64,000 bases of DNA from positions 6,200,001 through 6,264,000 of the forward strand of contig NC_068341.1 in the NCBI RefSeq assembly GCF_014633365.1, given 5' to 3'. This document shows positions 52,859-64,000 of the stretch, piece by piece; the stretch's first letter is position 1, and each line of letters starts with the position of its first letter. This DNA comes from Diospyros lotus (taxonomy: Eukaryota; Streptophyta; Magnoliopsida; Ericales; Ebenaceae). The notes under the pieces are model-generated. The model made no database searches. It was not told where the DNA came from and saw only the letters and a list, made by a program, of their open reading frames with translations. The position numbers were made by a program, and so were the translations under genes.

Positions 52859-55300
52859 ACCTAATGCCACAAACCAGTTCTTTTTGCTATGTTGAGTTAG
52901 AAGCCTTGTCAAAGATAATTTGACCAATATAGGAAGTATTAGTTGGAAGAGCTTAAGTCTCCTTATTAGCTCTTGGGTTTCTCATCTGGCATGGATCATT
53001 TCAATGTATTTTTGATAGATGGGGCTGGAGTTTGGCTCTTTGGCACTTGATTTTACGCCTCAGAGATGAATACAGCTCCCTATATTGATAGAAACCTTAT
53101 GTTGAATTTAGGCAGGCGTGTCCCAAGCCTCCCTGAACATCAAGGAAGGAAATATTAACATATCCTTGTTCAATACCAAAAATGGAATCTGTTTTTTAGA
53201 AGCCTAATTCCTCAAACCAGTTCTTTTTACTATGTTGAGTTAGAAGCCTTATCAATGATCCTTCGATCATAGAAGGGGCAATCTAAGAAATATTGGTTGA
53301 AAGAGCGTAAATTTCCTTATTAGCTCTTGGGTTTCTCATCTGGCATGGATCATTTCAATGTATTTTTGATAGATGGGGCTGGAGTTTGGCTCTTTGGCAC
53401 TTGATTTTACGCCTCAGAGATGAATATGGCTCCCTATATTGATAGAAACCTTCTGTTGAATTTAGGCAGGCGTGTCCCAAGCCTCCCTGAACATCTACGA
53501 AGGAAATATTAACATATCCTTGTTCAATACCAAAAATGGAATCTCTTTTTTAGAAGCCTAATTCCTCAAATCAGTTCTTTTTACTATGTTGAGTTAGAAG
53601 CCTTATCAATGATCCTTCGATCTTAGAAGAGGCAATCTAAGAAGTATTGGTTGAAAGAGCTTAAATCTCCTTATTAGATCTTGGGTTTCTCATCTGGCAT
53701 GGATCATTTCAATGTATTTTTGATAGATGGGGCTGGAGTTTGGCTCTTTGGCACTTGATTTTACGCCTCAGAGATGAATATGGCTCCCTATATTGATAGA
53801 AACCTTCTGTTGAATTTAGGCAGGCGTATCCAAAGCCTCCCTGAACATCTAGGAAGGAAACATTAACATATCCTTTTTCAATACCTAAAATAGAATCTGT
53901 TTTTTAGAAGCCTGATGACTCAAACTAGTTCTTTTTGCTTTGTTGAGTTAGAAGCCTTATCAACAATCCATGATCATAGAAGAGGCAATATAAGAAGTAT
54001 TAGTTGGAACAGCTTAAATATCCCTGCTGGTTCTTGGGTTTCTGTTTTGGTAGAAATCATTTCAATGAATTTTTGATAGATGGGTGTCAGATCTGAGATT
54101 TGACAGGGGAATTCTCAACTATTTAGAAGAGAATTAGGCGGGAGAATGAGGGGGGAAAAGGGGAGAGAGTTTGAGAATTGGGAAGGAAGAATTGAGAGAG
54201 AGTTTGAGAATTGGAAAGAGAGAATTGTAGGAGGGAAATGAGATTGCTGAAATTGTATTCAATGATTTCAAATGAGTTGGGTTGGATCTTATATACCGAT
54301 CCACAGCTGGGAATTGACGCCAAAGACGGTTACCGATTCTGAGTACAACTTGTAATGCATACATGAAGTACAACTCATCACAACCATAACTACCCTCAAT
54401 GTAATAGCCTCAGTTTAGGTACATGACAATGGGGCTGGAGTTTGGCTCTTTGGCACTTGATTTTATGCCTCAGAGATGAATATAGTTCCCTATATTGATA
54501 TAAACCTTCTGTTGAATTTAGGCAGGCGTATCCCAAGCCTCCCTGAACATCTAGGAAGGAAATCTTAACATATCCTGTTCAATACCTAAAATGGAATCTG
54601 TTTTTTAGAAGCCTAATGACTCAAACTGGTTCTTTTTGCTATGTTGAGTTAGAAGCCTTATCAATGATCGTGATCATAGAAGAGGCAATCTAAGAATTAT
54701 TAGTTGGAAGAGCTTAAATCTCCTTATTAGCTCTTAGGTTTTTGTTTTGTAGAGATTGTTTAAATAGATTTTTGTTTGATGGGGCAGGAGTTTAGCTCCT
54801 TGGCATTTGATTTTGTGCCTCGGAGGTGAATATAGCTCCCTATATTGATATAAACCTTCTGTTGAATTTAGGCAGGCATATTCCAAAGCCTTCTTGAGCA
54901 TCTAGGAAGGAAATATTAACATATCCTTGTTCTGTATCTAAAATGGAATCTATTTTTTAGAAGGCTAATGGGTCAAACGAGTTCTTTTTGCTATGTTGAG
55001 CTAGAAGCTTAAGAGGTAATCTAAGAAGTATTAGTTGGAAGGCTTAAATATCCTTATTACCTCATGGATCTCTTCCAGTAGAGATCATTTCCATGAATTT
55101 TTGATAGATGGGGCTGAAGTTTGGCTCTTTGGCATTTGATATTGTGCCTCAGAGATGAATACAGTTCCCTATATTGATATAATCCTTTTGTTGAATTTAG
55201 GCAGGCGTATCCACAGCCTCCCTTGAACATCTAGGAAGGAAATATGGACATATCCTTGTTGTCATACCTAAAATGGAATCTGTTTTTCTGGAGTTGTGTT
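52859..55300. repeat. Tandem array of about 354-bp units (six to seven copies)
   Basis: The landmark 'gatagatggggctgg' recurs at 53014, 53368 and 53722, and at 54075 with a solo LTR inserted; diverged copies follow near 54426, 54776 and 55107. Intervals are 354, 354 and 353 bp, and 353 bp again across the insertion once the LTR and one target copy are removed. The middle units are nearly identical, the outer ones diverged. There is no coding frame. The array lies where the intron after the eL22 5' exon would be. Confidence 0.88.
54085..54428. mobile_element. 344-bp solo LTR inside the tandem array
   Basis: Begins TGTCAGATC and ends ACATGACA (TGTCA/TGACA inverted ends), flanked by the exact 5-bp duplication atggg (54080-54084, 54429-54433). 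On the minus strand it has a TATATAAG box near 54290. It sits inside array unit 4, so it inserted after that unit arose. Confidence 0.8.
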
Positions 55301-55686
55301 TTTTCTTCTTCTCTTTTGCCCTCCGGTTGTAAGTGGGCAAAGTCTAAGATTTGAACTTATCACTTATTTTTCCTATGTTGCATTAAAAGCCTTTCAGTTG
55401 ATCTTTTCATCTTTAGCAATTTTCATTTGCTAATCTAACCGTAGATTTCTTTCTAGATAACCCCGGTTCTGCACATGAGTGTGTTTAATCCTAAATATGG
55501 TACTTGCAACCACTTTTCATATCAACCTTAAAGATAAAAAAAAAAAAAAAAAACCTTTTTCATAGTATTTATTTTACAAGAATTTTGCATAGATTCCCTT
55601 CGTTTTACATTGACTAGAAATTTAACACTTTGCAGGTGTGAATATCAATTAGATTTGCTACCTTTCATTAGTTTACTTTATTCTAA

Positions 55687-57039
55687 TCAAATCTTCAAAA
55701 TATCAGGTATATCGACAGGATATGAGTGAATTGTATCACTCCATGCATTAGCCATATCTGGCTTCACATTGTGGAGGCACTTCCATACTGCACTATTGCA
55801 CTTGAATCCACTTCCGAAGGCAATTTGCCAGATTCTGTCATCCTTTTTCATCCTCCCTTTGATTTCCAAATAGCTAAGTGCATACCAAATCGAAGAAGAG
55901 GAGGTGTTTCCAAACCTGTGAAGTGTCATCTTGGAGGCCTCCACATCCTGCTCTCTCAACTTAAGGGCTTTCTTAATTGCGACAATAACAGTTTTCCCTC
56001 CTGCATGTATGCAGAAGTGGTCAAACGCCCTTCTGAAATCCGGGGTATAGATTCTTTTCCTCCCTACTGCTTTCTGCCAGATTAGTGATGAACCATATTG
56101 AAGCTGCTCGGTTAGCGGCAAAACAAGTGGTCCTAATGAAGCAAGGTTTGTCTTCAGTGCTTCCCCTGCCACATTTACGATGCTCTTTGATATGGATACA
56201 CCAACTTTGTTTTCCATGTCCAAATCTTGAAAAATGCAGTCATAGGATTGATCTTCTTGTGCCTTGTTCGTCCGAACAAGGTGTTGTAGCGTGTATTTAG
56301 CCATCCGCCTGTCTTGTTGTCGGCTTGACAGTAATATCGCTGCAGCCCCCATCCTGAATAGACAATTGGTTAGCAGCATGGAGTGGTCCTTGCCAGTGTA
56401 CCAGTTTTGATTCAGAATCTCACTGCTGACGATTAAGGCCAAAGTGTTTTGATGAATTCTCAGCAAGTCGTTAGCTAAACTGACTGAAACTATCCCGGCA
56501 CTGCACCCCATACCAGAAAGGTTGAAACTAAATGTATTGCTTCTCATTCTGAACTTGTTTATTATCATGGCACTGAGAGATGGGGTAGGAGAAAACATAC
56601 TGCTGTTAGTGATCAGTATATCTATATCTCTGGGGCTTATCTTTGCTTTCTCCAACAGGCCTCCGACCACAGAGAACATGACTGTTTCAGCCTCTTCTTT
56701 GTTGAACAAGAAGGATTTTCTGATGGGCAGTTCTTGGAGAGATGGAGGAATGCAGGTTTCCTCACTGAACCCTGATCTCTCTAGGATCTTGACTTGGAAG
56801 GCTATGGCATCGGGGTCAAAGTTGTCGTGGACGATGTGCTCTGCAAACATGGACATTGGTAGCCGATGCGAATTGGGTGGCCGATAACAAGTGAAATCGA
56901 GCAAGTAAATTGCAGCTTTCCTCCTGTACACAAGATAGAGGAGAAGACAGCCTGCAAGGACTAGTACAGTTAGATGGCAATATGCCATGGAGAAGAGGAG
57001 CTCGGTGAGAGCTGAAATGAATTCAGGGATTGAGGCCAT
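55687..57039 (-). CDS. KCS: 3-ketoacyl-CoA synthase (FAE1/KCS-type), single exon
   Basis: 450 residues from MASIPEFISALTEL to IPDILKI. An N-terminal hydrophobic stretch (residues about 17-38) anchors it in the ER. The condensing-enzyme core has catalytic Cys179 (SGMGCSAG), His345 (FCIHAGG) and Asn378 (HRFGNTSSS), all intact. KCS catalyses the first, chain-length-determining step of very-long-chain fatty acid elongation, feeding cuticle wax, suberin and sphingolipids. The frame stays open upstream to 57405, but that part is a Phe run from a GAA repeat plus unrelated sequence. The MASIPEF start places the anchor as in the family. Shorter than the common 490-residue members, closer to the divergent KCS group; exact subfamily not assigned. 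Confidence 0.93.
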   Translation of the reverse strand: MASIPEFISALTELLFSMAYCHLTVLVLAGCLLLYLVYRRKAAIYLLDFTCYRPPNSHRLPMSMFAEHIVHDNFDPDAIAFQVKILERSGFSEETCIPPSLQELPIRKSFLFNKEEAETVMFSVVGGLLEKAKISPRDIDILITNSSMFSPTPSLSAMIINKFRMRSNTFSFNLSGMGCSAGIVSVSLANDLLRIHQNTLALIVSSEILNQNWYTGKDHSMLLTNCLFRMGAAAILLSSRQQDRRMAKYTLQHLVRTNKAQEDQSYDCIFQDLDMENKVGVSISKSIVNVAGEALKTNLASLGPLVLPLTEQLQYGSSLIWQKAVGRKRIYTPDFRRAFDHFCIHAGGKTVIVAIKKALKLREQDVEASKMTLHRFGNTSSSSIWYALSYLEIKGRMKKDDRIWQIAFGSGFKCNSAVWKCLHNVKPDMANAWSDTIHSYPVDIPDILKI

Positions 57040-58029
57040 GAAGAAGAAGAAGAAGAAGAGGCACAATTGTTGTTTGTGTTTGCGGGATATCGAATTAAAG
57101 TTTGTTATGGTAGGTGTTTCATGGGTTGTGCACATAGAAAGGTTGGAGTTGCAGGTGGTGTTGGTTCTATTGAGGGAGGAGAGGGAGGGTTGTGCATTGA
57201 GAGAATGAATACCGAGGCACATCTTTTGTGCTTGCTTCAGCTGAATCAACGTGAACACGTAATTGTGCAAGGGTTGTTTCCTCTTGTGTGTTCCAAAGCT
57301 AATCAATGGAACATATTTCTGGTAGCCCGAGGCCGAGGCCGGGTGTGTGAACTCTTTTTTGCAACAAAATTCAATCAGAGCTTGATTATATAATATAAAC
57401 CTCAAATTTGAGGAAAATAATATTATTATTATTAGTACGGAAGTGTTACGTGTACACGGGGTTGGTTAGGTGATATTTTACGTGATACTCAAAAAGACTT
57501 TAGTGATAAAAATTTTATTAGTCATTATTTACTGATTAGATTCACAATGTCAATAATAATAGTAAAATTAGTTACTGGTACGTTAAAATTTTTGACATAT
57601 GTGAAAGTGTCATTTTGAAAAAGCAGTTTAGTGTTTATATATCAATTAGATCATCCAAGATTTAATTCTAATATTGTTTTATGTGTTTGACCCGACGTAA
57701 AAATGCTTTTGCCAATCAAACTCTCAGGTTCCCATGATTTTATTTTAAGTTGGTGGCAAAAGCTAAATTAACTTTGGTCTACAAAAAGTAATATTATTGC
57801 CAAGACAATGGTTAAAAAATATTAAATATATTTATTTTTAAATAATTAATTTTGTTATTACAAAAGTATTTGTTTTAAGTACAAATTAATAAAAATAAAT
57901 AAATCTAAAAATAAGTATTATTTAAAAAATTAATATATTTAATTATTGGTATTCCCTTTTATAATGATGAGAGAGCCCCAATACAACTGTTTCATATGAA
58001 TATTCATAGGTCAGACACACCAACACGAT
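57040..58029. other. KCS 5' flank
   Basis: Contains the KCS 5' UTR with a GAA/TTC repeat (57040-57060) and AT-rich sequence up to the tRNA. No other feature was recognised. Confidence 0.5.
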
Positions 58030-58102
58030 GCCCGTCTAGCTCAGTCGGTAGAGCGCAAGGCTCTTAACCTTGTGGTCGTGGGTTCGAGCCCCACGGTGGG
58101 CG
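58030..58102 (+). tRNA. tRNA-Lys (anticodon CTT)
   Basis: 73 nt folding as a standard cloverleaf. The acceptor stem GCCCGTC pairs with GGTGGGC (two G-U pairs), followed by discriminator G. The A box is TAGCTCAGTCGG, the anticodon loop CTCTTAA with CTT, and the B box GGTTCGAGCCC. A T-run (ggattttttgg) six bases downstream is a Pol III terminator. No intron. Confidence 0.97.
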
Positions 58103-60823
58103 CGAAGGATTTTTTGGAAATGATTTTTGTAAGGCACTTCCACCTCACCACGAACAGTGAATTTTGATGCCTTTCCTGTTCTTTTCCGGGTCTGTTTGTT
58201 TGTTTTAGAAAAACCAGTCTCTGGAATTGCATATCATTGACAGATGATACTAATGACTAATAATTACCCATACACACACAATCAAAACCAATTCAATCTC
58301 ACTCATTAAAAGCCATCCAACTTCCAAATTTGAACCAAGCTTTTAATTCCCATCACCCGCTTATCATCCCACCCACACCATGATATGATTGATGGCTTCA
58401 CTGCCAATTAGGTGAGATTCAGTATGGTGGGCGTGGTATGCTATGAATGTGCTGCAGCCAGAAGGAATCATGAATTCATTTAACTATATATATATATATA
58501 TCTGGACCCCACAAATTTTTATTTCTGCCCAAATGGGGAGAGTGGAAAGAAAGGTCATGACCAGCCCCTCGCTCCCCTGGAGAAGGCCTTTTCTCATTTT
58601 CATTTTCCTAACATCTGAGAAAGTTCCCCCCCCTTCATTCATTCAATCATGGGTCCCCCTGTCCTGTGTTTGAGATGATGATGATCATCATCTTCTAACA
58701 ACATTACAAAAGAGGGTTTGTCCACTTATCACAGTTGTGGGTTCGGATGTCTTCGTACATGTCCTTTTGATGTGAATGCCTGTTCCTTTTCCCGTCCGCC
58801 ACCAATTTTTCAATCCCATCCTATTAGGATTAATAATAATAATTCATAAATGATGTTATCAGAAATTATTGAAAGATATACAGAAGTGAGTTTCTGGATT
58901 TAGATTATTTAGAAATGTTAATCTTTAATTAAAATTTTGACATTTTCTCCTTTTTAATCATTTCTCTCGTCACCTTAAATTCTTAGCGTTAGTCTCCATT
59001 AAAACATAAATTATACGAGCATTATAAACATATAAAAAACAGATAAGTAAACAAAATTTAGGGGATATAAATTGAAAATTAAAAAAAAAAAAAACTCCAA
59101 ACCCTCTCAAACTTAGAACTCTCCCCACTACTGTTTTTCCACATGCCATTGCCTCCTGTCCAAGCTTGTCATCCGATTCTACCCAACTCACCTCCACAAA
59201 CTCTTCATCAGTATTAATTATCCTTCCCTGTTATCGTCATTCATCGCAACTGAAAGTCTAAATCCCACTAAAAAAGTCAACTTCTTCTTCTTCTTTTTTT
59301 TTTTTTTTCCACTTTTAGCTATCCATTTTTCTCTCTCCTTCTAAACACCGAAATCATTACAATCACCACTACTCATCCCAGTACAACCACCGTTACCCCA
59401 ATCACCAATAATGTGGGAAATTGTTTTTATTTTTTATTTTTGTAGTTATTTCAAAGGATAATATATCAGAGTTTAGTCTCATGTATATAAATTAATTTGA
59501 CATATTAAAAAAGTTTAATTTCACTTGATATCGTTAATTGAGCCATTAATTTTTAATTGAAGAACTAAATGTGAAATTTCTTAATAGTTCAAAATCCGAT
59601 TTTATCTATTACACTTTTAAATATCTACGCAAACCCATAAAAAGAAGTTAAATCCTTAACAGCAGCTTAAATATTTGCGGTCGCCATCATTCGTCACCAA
59701 ATTAATCGTTAGTGCCTATCGCACAAAATCATTATTTTCCATTGTCAAATTAATTTTAGTTTGGGGGCCCAATAGTTTGTCAAGTCATCTTAGTCTCTTT
59801 GTCGGTATGTGATTTTTCTTTTTCGTTGCCTATTAGAAAAAAACATTTAATTACAAGACAAGATTCCTTTAATATCATTTTCTAGTGATACATACATACA
59901 CATATATATATATTCAGTCCCGGGAAGTAGATCTATGAGTTTGTTACATAAATCCCACAAAAACATGTGCGAGTTTGACTAGAACAAGCTAGAAGAGTGA
60001 AGCTTCTTCTTTCACTTTCCATGGCTTTCTCACTCTTTCTTGAGATGATGATGATGATGATGATGATGATTAGCTGTGCCACTGGGCGCAGCACATGCGC
60101 AGCTACCTATGGACTTCCAATTCATAGTAGTATAATGTAGCTTAGCAGAGACTGGGAGAGAAAGACTCCTGGCTTGAGACATCAAGGCATCAAGCTAGCC
60201 CCACAACTCATTTCAGCCATTTTGTGCACAAAAAGTTGCCACCATTTTTGCAATCTTGTGCTTGAAAAGCTATCACTCATCTCCTAATGCATCAATCAAA
60301 GGCCTGGGGACCATGGACATGGATGCATCTGTCCCTTTATATCTATACATATTCATACATCCATATCATTTGATTGAGAGCCCTTTATGAAACACAACTT
60401 GTTCACAAAATACATGGAACACACACACACACACATATATAGGAGCATCTCCTTGTCATTTCATGAAGATATATATATATATATATAATAAGCAGATACA
60501 GTGAAGACAAATTTAGCACAGCACACGATTAATAATCCTACAAGCCAAATTACAAGACACTATGCTCAAGATTTATTTGTTCTCATCAAGATCTGAGCAA
60601 ACCCTCCGTAACATTAATTGTATGCAACGAAGATCAAACCCTAGTAAAATGCATTTCACTTCATAAATCCATTTGGATTCAACTTCATAGCTAGCCCCGT
60701 TCCAGTATTCAACTTCCAAGATTCAACAATCACCATACCCAAAATATGAATTGAACAGAACGATTTAAAGAGTAGCAGACAGTAGAGGAACCGATAGAAA
60801 ACTCACAGCCAAGAGGAAGGGTT
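58103..60823. other. Intergenic region between tRNA-Lys and the serine-rich gene
   Basis: AT-rich with microsatellites: (TA)n near 58486, (GATGAT)n near 60045-60070, (AC)n and (AT)n near 60420-60486. About 60500-60823 is probably 3' UTR of the minus-strand gene that ends at 60824. No RNA gene or conserved frame was recognised. Confidence 0.5.
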
Positions 60824-61942
60824 TTAGGTTCTGACAGCCAAGAGGGAAGGAATGGCCACGAGATTGGGGGTGGGGTTCTTATTAGGAGCTTCTGTCTTCC
60901 CAGTGGAAGGAGGCGGCTTGGAGAAAGCTCTCATTGGACTGGCAAACGCCCAGACCCAGCTTTTGCTTCTTCCATGAACAGAAGCTTTCTCGTTCACATT
61001 GCTATCTTCAGCCGAAGACGAGACCAGGTAGGAAGATGAAGAGGAGGAGGAGGAGGATGAAGTGACCATGAAGCCGCTGAAAATCCCGCCACATTTAACT
61101 CTCTCCTTAATACAGTCCTGGCCGCCGCCGGCGCCTCGCCGGTGGACCGGCGTAGCCTTAGACTTGCCTTCCCTGTGGGACTCGACTCGCCGGAGAGTAC
61201 AGTCGCCGAATCCAGTCGAGATCCGCTCAAAGAAGTCGCCGGAGAAGCTCCGGCTCCCGCACCCGACGGATCTGGATCTGGACACCTTCCGGCCAAGTGC
61301 TGCCTCGTCGGGGCTATCATTTTCATCCTTTCTTGACGTCTGCGAGAAAGACACGTTTGCCGAAGACAAATCGCAGCAACTCTCTTTACACTGCTTTTCT
61401 GTTTTCCGGTTCCCGGAAGAGTGCTTGGACAGGTAGAGAAACGACCAGAAGCTTCTCTTCCGGGGGCTGTCCACGTCGGCGTCGACAAAATGCAGGCGCC
61501 GCCGAGGCGTGGCCGTGGACTTGCTCCGCTTGAAAACGATACCGGCTTGGTCGGAAGCACCACCTCCGCCGACAAGCTCCTTCTTCTTCTTCTTCTGCGA
61601 GGCGAGAAAAGGGATGCGGCACCGGCGTGAATAGTACCGGTGATACTCACCGTGATTGAGAGCGTTGGCCGAGGAAGAAGAAGCGGATGACGCGTTGGGG
61701 GCGATGGAGACGACGGAGGCGGCGGCGGCGGCGGCGCCATAGTCGGATCTAAAGGAAGGAGACGAAGAAGAGGAGGCGGAGGGGAAGATAGCGATGGGAA
61801 AAGAGGAGGAGACGAGCTTGCCGAGCTTTTCTTGGAGGCAGAGAGCGCAGATCCCGCCGGGGGAGCTGTTCTTGTAAGGATGATCGGCGCATTGCATGTT
61901 GCCATCGGCCACGTCTTCTTGGACTTGCGCTTCCATCGCCAT
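60824..61942 (-). CDS. Uncharacterised serine-rich plant protein with N-terminal Cys/His motif
   Basis: 372 residues, single exon. Near the N-terminus a CADH...ICALC motif (C18, H21, C32, C35; spacing Cx2Hx10Cx2C) could bind zinc. It recalls, but is not identical to, the Cys/His motif at the start of OCTOPUS/DUF740 proteins. The rest is low-complexity (poly-Ser, poly-Ala, Lys run), with conserved-looking islands SPRKRSFWSFLYLSK near 160 and KSWVWAFASPMRAF near 330, which I associate with unnamed plant proteins. No membrane segment or signal peptide is seen. Function unknown; nuclear or membrane-peripheral roles are guesses. Long GC-rich overlapping frames on both strands are shadows of this gene. 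Confidence 0.8.
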   Translation of the reverse strand: MAMEAQVQEDVADGNMQCADHPYKNSSPGGICALCLQEKLGKLVSSSFPIAIFPSASSSSSPSFRSDYGAAAAAASVVSIAPNASSASSSSANALNHGEYHRYYSRRCRIPFLASQKKKKKELVGGGGASDQAGIVFKRSKSTATPRRRLHFVDADVDSPRKRSFWSFLYLSKHSSGNRKTEKQCKESCCDLSSANVSFSQTSRKDENDSPDEAALGRKVSRSRSVGCGSRSFSGDFFERISTGFGDCTLRRVESHREGKSKATPVHRRGAGGGQDCIKERVKCGGIFSGFMVTSSSSSSSSSSYLVSSSAEDSNVNEKASVHGRSKSWVWAFASPMRAFSKPPPSTGKTEAPNKNPTPNLVAIPSLLAVRT

Positions 61943-62262
61943 TGTGATGCCCTACAGAACCCTCTGCAAAACCCTAAATCGGTGCCTGGAACCAGAGGTC
62001 AGTTTGGTGGCTGGTTCTTTGGCTGACCTCTCTCTCTGTTCTTACTACCGGTCTGGCAGATTCATACATAACACCACCGCTCTGGCTCTGAGTGCTCGCT
62101 GTAATGCTCCAAACACTGTTGTAGACAGAGAAAGGATTTGCAGAGAGAGAGAGAGGGTGAGAGAACAAATGGTCAAACGAGACGTAAATGAAAGGAAATA
62201 TAGAATTGAGGAGGTAAGGTGGCTGCTGGCTATGGTGGTGGGGAATGGGAGATAAGAAGTCA

Positions 62263-62298
62263 CCCGGCCCACGTGCACGTCTATATACTACGTAGTAT
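62263..62298. promoter_or_regulatory. G-box and 16-bp palindrome upstream of the serine-rich gene
   Basis: A G-box-like cacgtg(cacgt) at about 62269-62278 lies beside a tatatac stretch and a perfect 16-bp palindrome tatactacgtagtata (62283-62298), about 320-360 bp upstream of the ATG on the gene's own side. bZIP/bHLH factors bind CACGTG cores; use here is inferred. Confidence 0.45.
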
Positions 62299-64000
62299 AA
62301 AATAATATACAATAAAAATAAAAATAAATTATTAGGAGGGGATGGAGGGACACTTTACTACTTCCTATATAATAATCCTTTAATTATCACTTGATTGCAA
62401 ATTACGACGTCCTTGTTAAATTAAATCTCCATTATTAATATTATTATTATAAAACTAATAATAATGGTGTGGGTTTTGGTGGTTTGATTGTAATTAAAAT
62501 CAAAAGAATTCTCCGGGGAAATGATGAACCCAGAAGATGACAAGAAGAACCCTAAAAATATATAAATATTTTGTTACAGATAGCTAGCAGCCCAGTCTAC
62601 AGACCCTATCTACTCTACCATCTTCTTTATATATGTGCATATAATATATAAATATTATTATAATATATTATAGAATCCGGCTCCGGCCGGCCTTGGAGAA
62701 AGGATATTATGTGGGCTGTAAAGCGAGGCTCTGTGTTGTCTCAAAGAGACGCAAGGGAAGAGAAATGGCAAATTCTATACTGTTGTTGTGGGATCAGATG
62801 GCTTCCAAAGAATGGAAAAAAAGGTCGGCCACTGCCAGCAGCATCCCAATATACATGTATATTTGCCATTTCTGCCCATTTTTGATGTATTTAGCCCGCC
62901 CTTGGGTTTCACGTCGCCTCTTGTGCAAATTAAGGTTATAAATTGAAGAAAATTAGGTCAAAATAAATCATGGTAGTGGAAATTCTTCCCATGAATATAA
63001 ATTTCTTTTCTTAGGAAGCTTGGGATACGTCGACTAAGCTGATTAATGTTGGTTTCTTCTCGTGCCATATAAATTTCTTTTCGTATGAATATAAATTTTT
63101 AATTTTAATTATAATAAAAATTAAAAATTACTTAATTAAAATTTAGTAATTGCGATGAAAACATTAAAAGGTATTCTAAGAATAAAATTTCATATTAATA
63201 ATAAGGTGTTAATTATAAATTTTAATATAATAATAATATGTGATGAATGTCGGTATCGTTATCGTTATCATGGGGGTATTTTCATCCGTCAGATTCGATC
63301 CAAAATATTTGTCCTTTTATGCGAAGACTCCCACCTCCTGAATCAAACCACAACTCATGCTTGGATTTTTTTTCCCTTCTATCTAACTTGCGCCGCTCCC
63401 TTCGTAACAAACCTCTTAGGGTGTCAAAAATAATACATGTAGAGCAGAGCAGAGGAGTTGGGTGCATGGAGTGGTCCGACGACGACGAGGCTCTACAATC
63501 ACATTGAAAATGTTGCCCTGCCTTGCTTGCCTTTGGTGGCTAAATTACAGAAAAATGTTGGATTATCCCAAGAAGGCTTGGAAGGAAGGAAGACAGAGAC
63601 AAAGACAAAGACAAAGTTGCTTTGATTTGGTGCCACAACTCAAATCTTGAATTTTCTTTTGGGGTACGTACTATGCATGTTAGGGCCACACGCTGAAATG
63701 GTTGGAGTCCATGTCCCTTAGTTAAGGGCTTATACTCTCGTCAACGTTTCAACGTGGGCTGTCTTGTGGGACAACCACCATTTTCATGTCTGATGATTAA
63801 TTTATTGTTATTGAATTAATTAATTAATGTTTCCTATCAATCAGCTTTTATATGTAATATAATTTATTTAAATTTAAAAAATGTCAAATGTGATTTAATC
63901 TGAAATTAATTAGAAATTAGAATCAAATGCGTTGTTGTTGGAGATATGAATGAAGGAGGAAGGAAGGAAGGGACGCATTTATTTGGTGGGAAGGGAAGGA
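62299..64000. other. Right-end flank, no gene recognised
   Basis: AT-rich with short unsupported frames (60-92 codons) that match nothing I know. The sequence ends in a GGAA-rich run near 63955-64000. Confidence 0.5.

Noticed and set aside
57040..57405. Longer KCS start giving 572 residues
   Set aside because: The extra N-terminus resembles nothing and includes a Phe-run repeat; the family's membrane anchor begins at MASIPEF.
58041..58232. 63-codon minus-strand frame with [19 protein letters not shown]
   Set aside because: It is the antisense translation of tRNA-Lys, a well-known false protein found in many annotations.
60021..60140. 39-codon frame MAFSLFLE followed by eight Met
   Set aside because: The Met run is a (GAT)n microsatellite; no family match or signal of selection.
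60994..61905. 303-codon minus-strand frame and several plus-strand frames over the serine-rich gene
   Set aside because: Shifted-frame translations of the GC-rich 372-residue gene; composition Pro/Arg/Ser with no conserved islands.

Overview
The window is nuclear DNA of a flowering plant, most likely a eudicot. It has spliced genes with GT-AG introns, telo-box promoters on ribosomal-protein genes, an AT-rich background and many nested plant transposable elements. The species cannot be named from this sequence alone. Most multi-exon models below were built by hand: each splice junction was checked for reading frame and the joined protein compared with the family as I remember it.

Layout, left to right: (1) 124-1687 (+), the last seven exons of a LIN/CERBERUS-type E3 ubiquitin ligase (WD40 end). 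(2) 3500-5721 (-), a three-exon HIG1-domain mitochondrial protein. (3) About 5.8-14.3 kb, a gene-free block with a gypsy-type LTR remnant, two PIF/Harbinger-type MITEs in opposite orientation, a degenerate hAT element with its 8-bp target duplication, and a MULE-type foldback MITE with a 9-bp target duplication. (4) 14303-26162 (+), the 17-exon PRL1 spliceosome-associated WD40 gene; its third intron holds two truncated copia elements and a LINE reverse-transcriptase relic. (5) 28511-31274 (+), a membrane-anchored UDP-glucuronate decarboxylase (UDP-xylose synthase) containing what looks like a U12-type AT-AC intron. (6) 33047-37133 (-), two tandem copies of the 40S ribosomal protein S28 gene, each with a long 5'-UTR intron and matching telo-box/TATA promoters. 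(7) 40266-44372 (+), eIF2 gamma. (8) 44955-52155, a three-layer nest: an inverted-repeat element split by a copia element, itself split by a 2.1-kb solo LTR. (9) 52.3-55.3 kb, a broken eL22 ribosomal-protein exon followed by a tandem array of about 354-bp units, interrupted by another solo LTR. (10) 55687-57039 (-), a single-exon 3-ketoacyl-CoA synthase. (11) 58030-58102 (+), tRNA-Lys(CTT). (12) 60824-61942 (-), a serine-rich plant protein with a Cys/His motif.

The genes do not form a pathway. Four loci serve translation (two RPS28, eIF2 gamma, the eL22 relic) and two make cell-wall or cuticle precursors (UXS, KCS), but this looks like ordinary gene mixing. No previously undescribed system with a clear function was found. 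The best items to check are the AT-AC intron, the perfect 23-bp hairpin at 27.2 kb, the nested elements with intact target duplications, and the eL22 relic with its tandem array.
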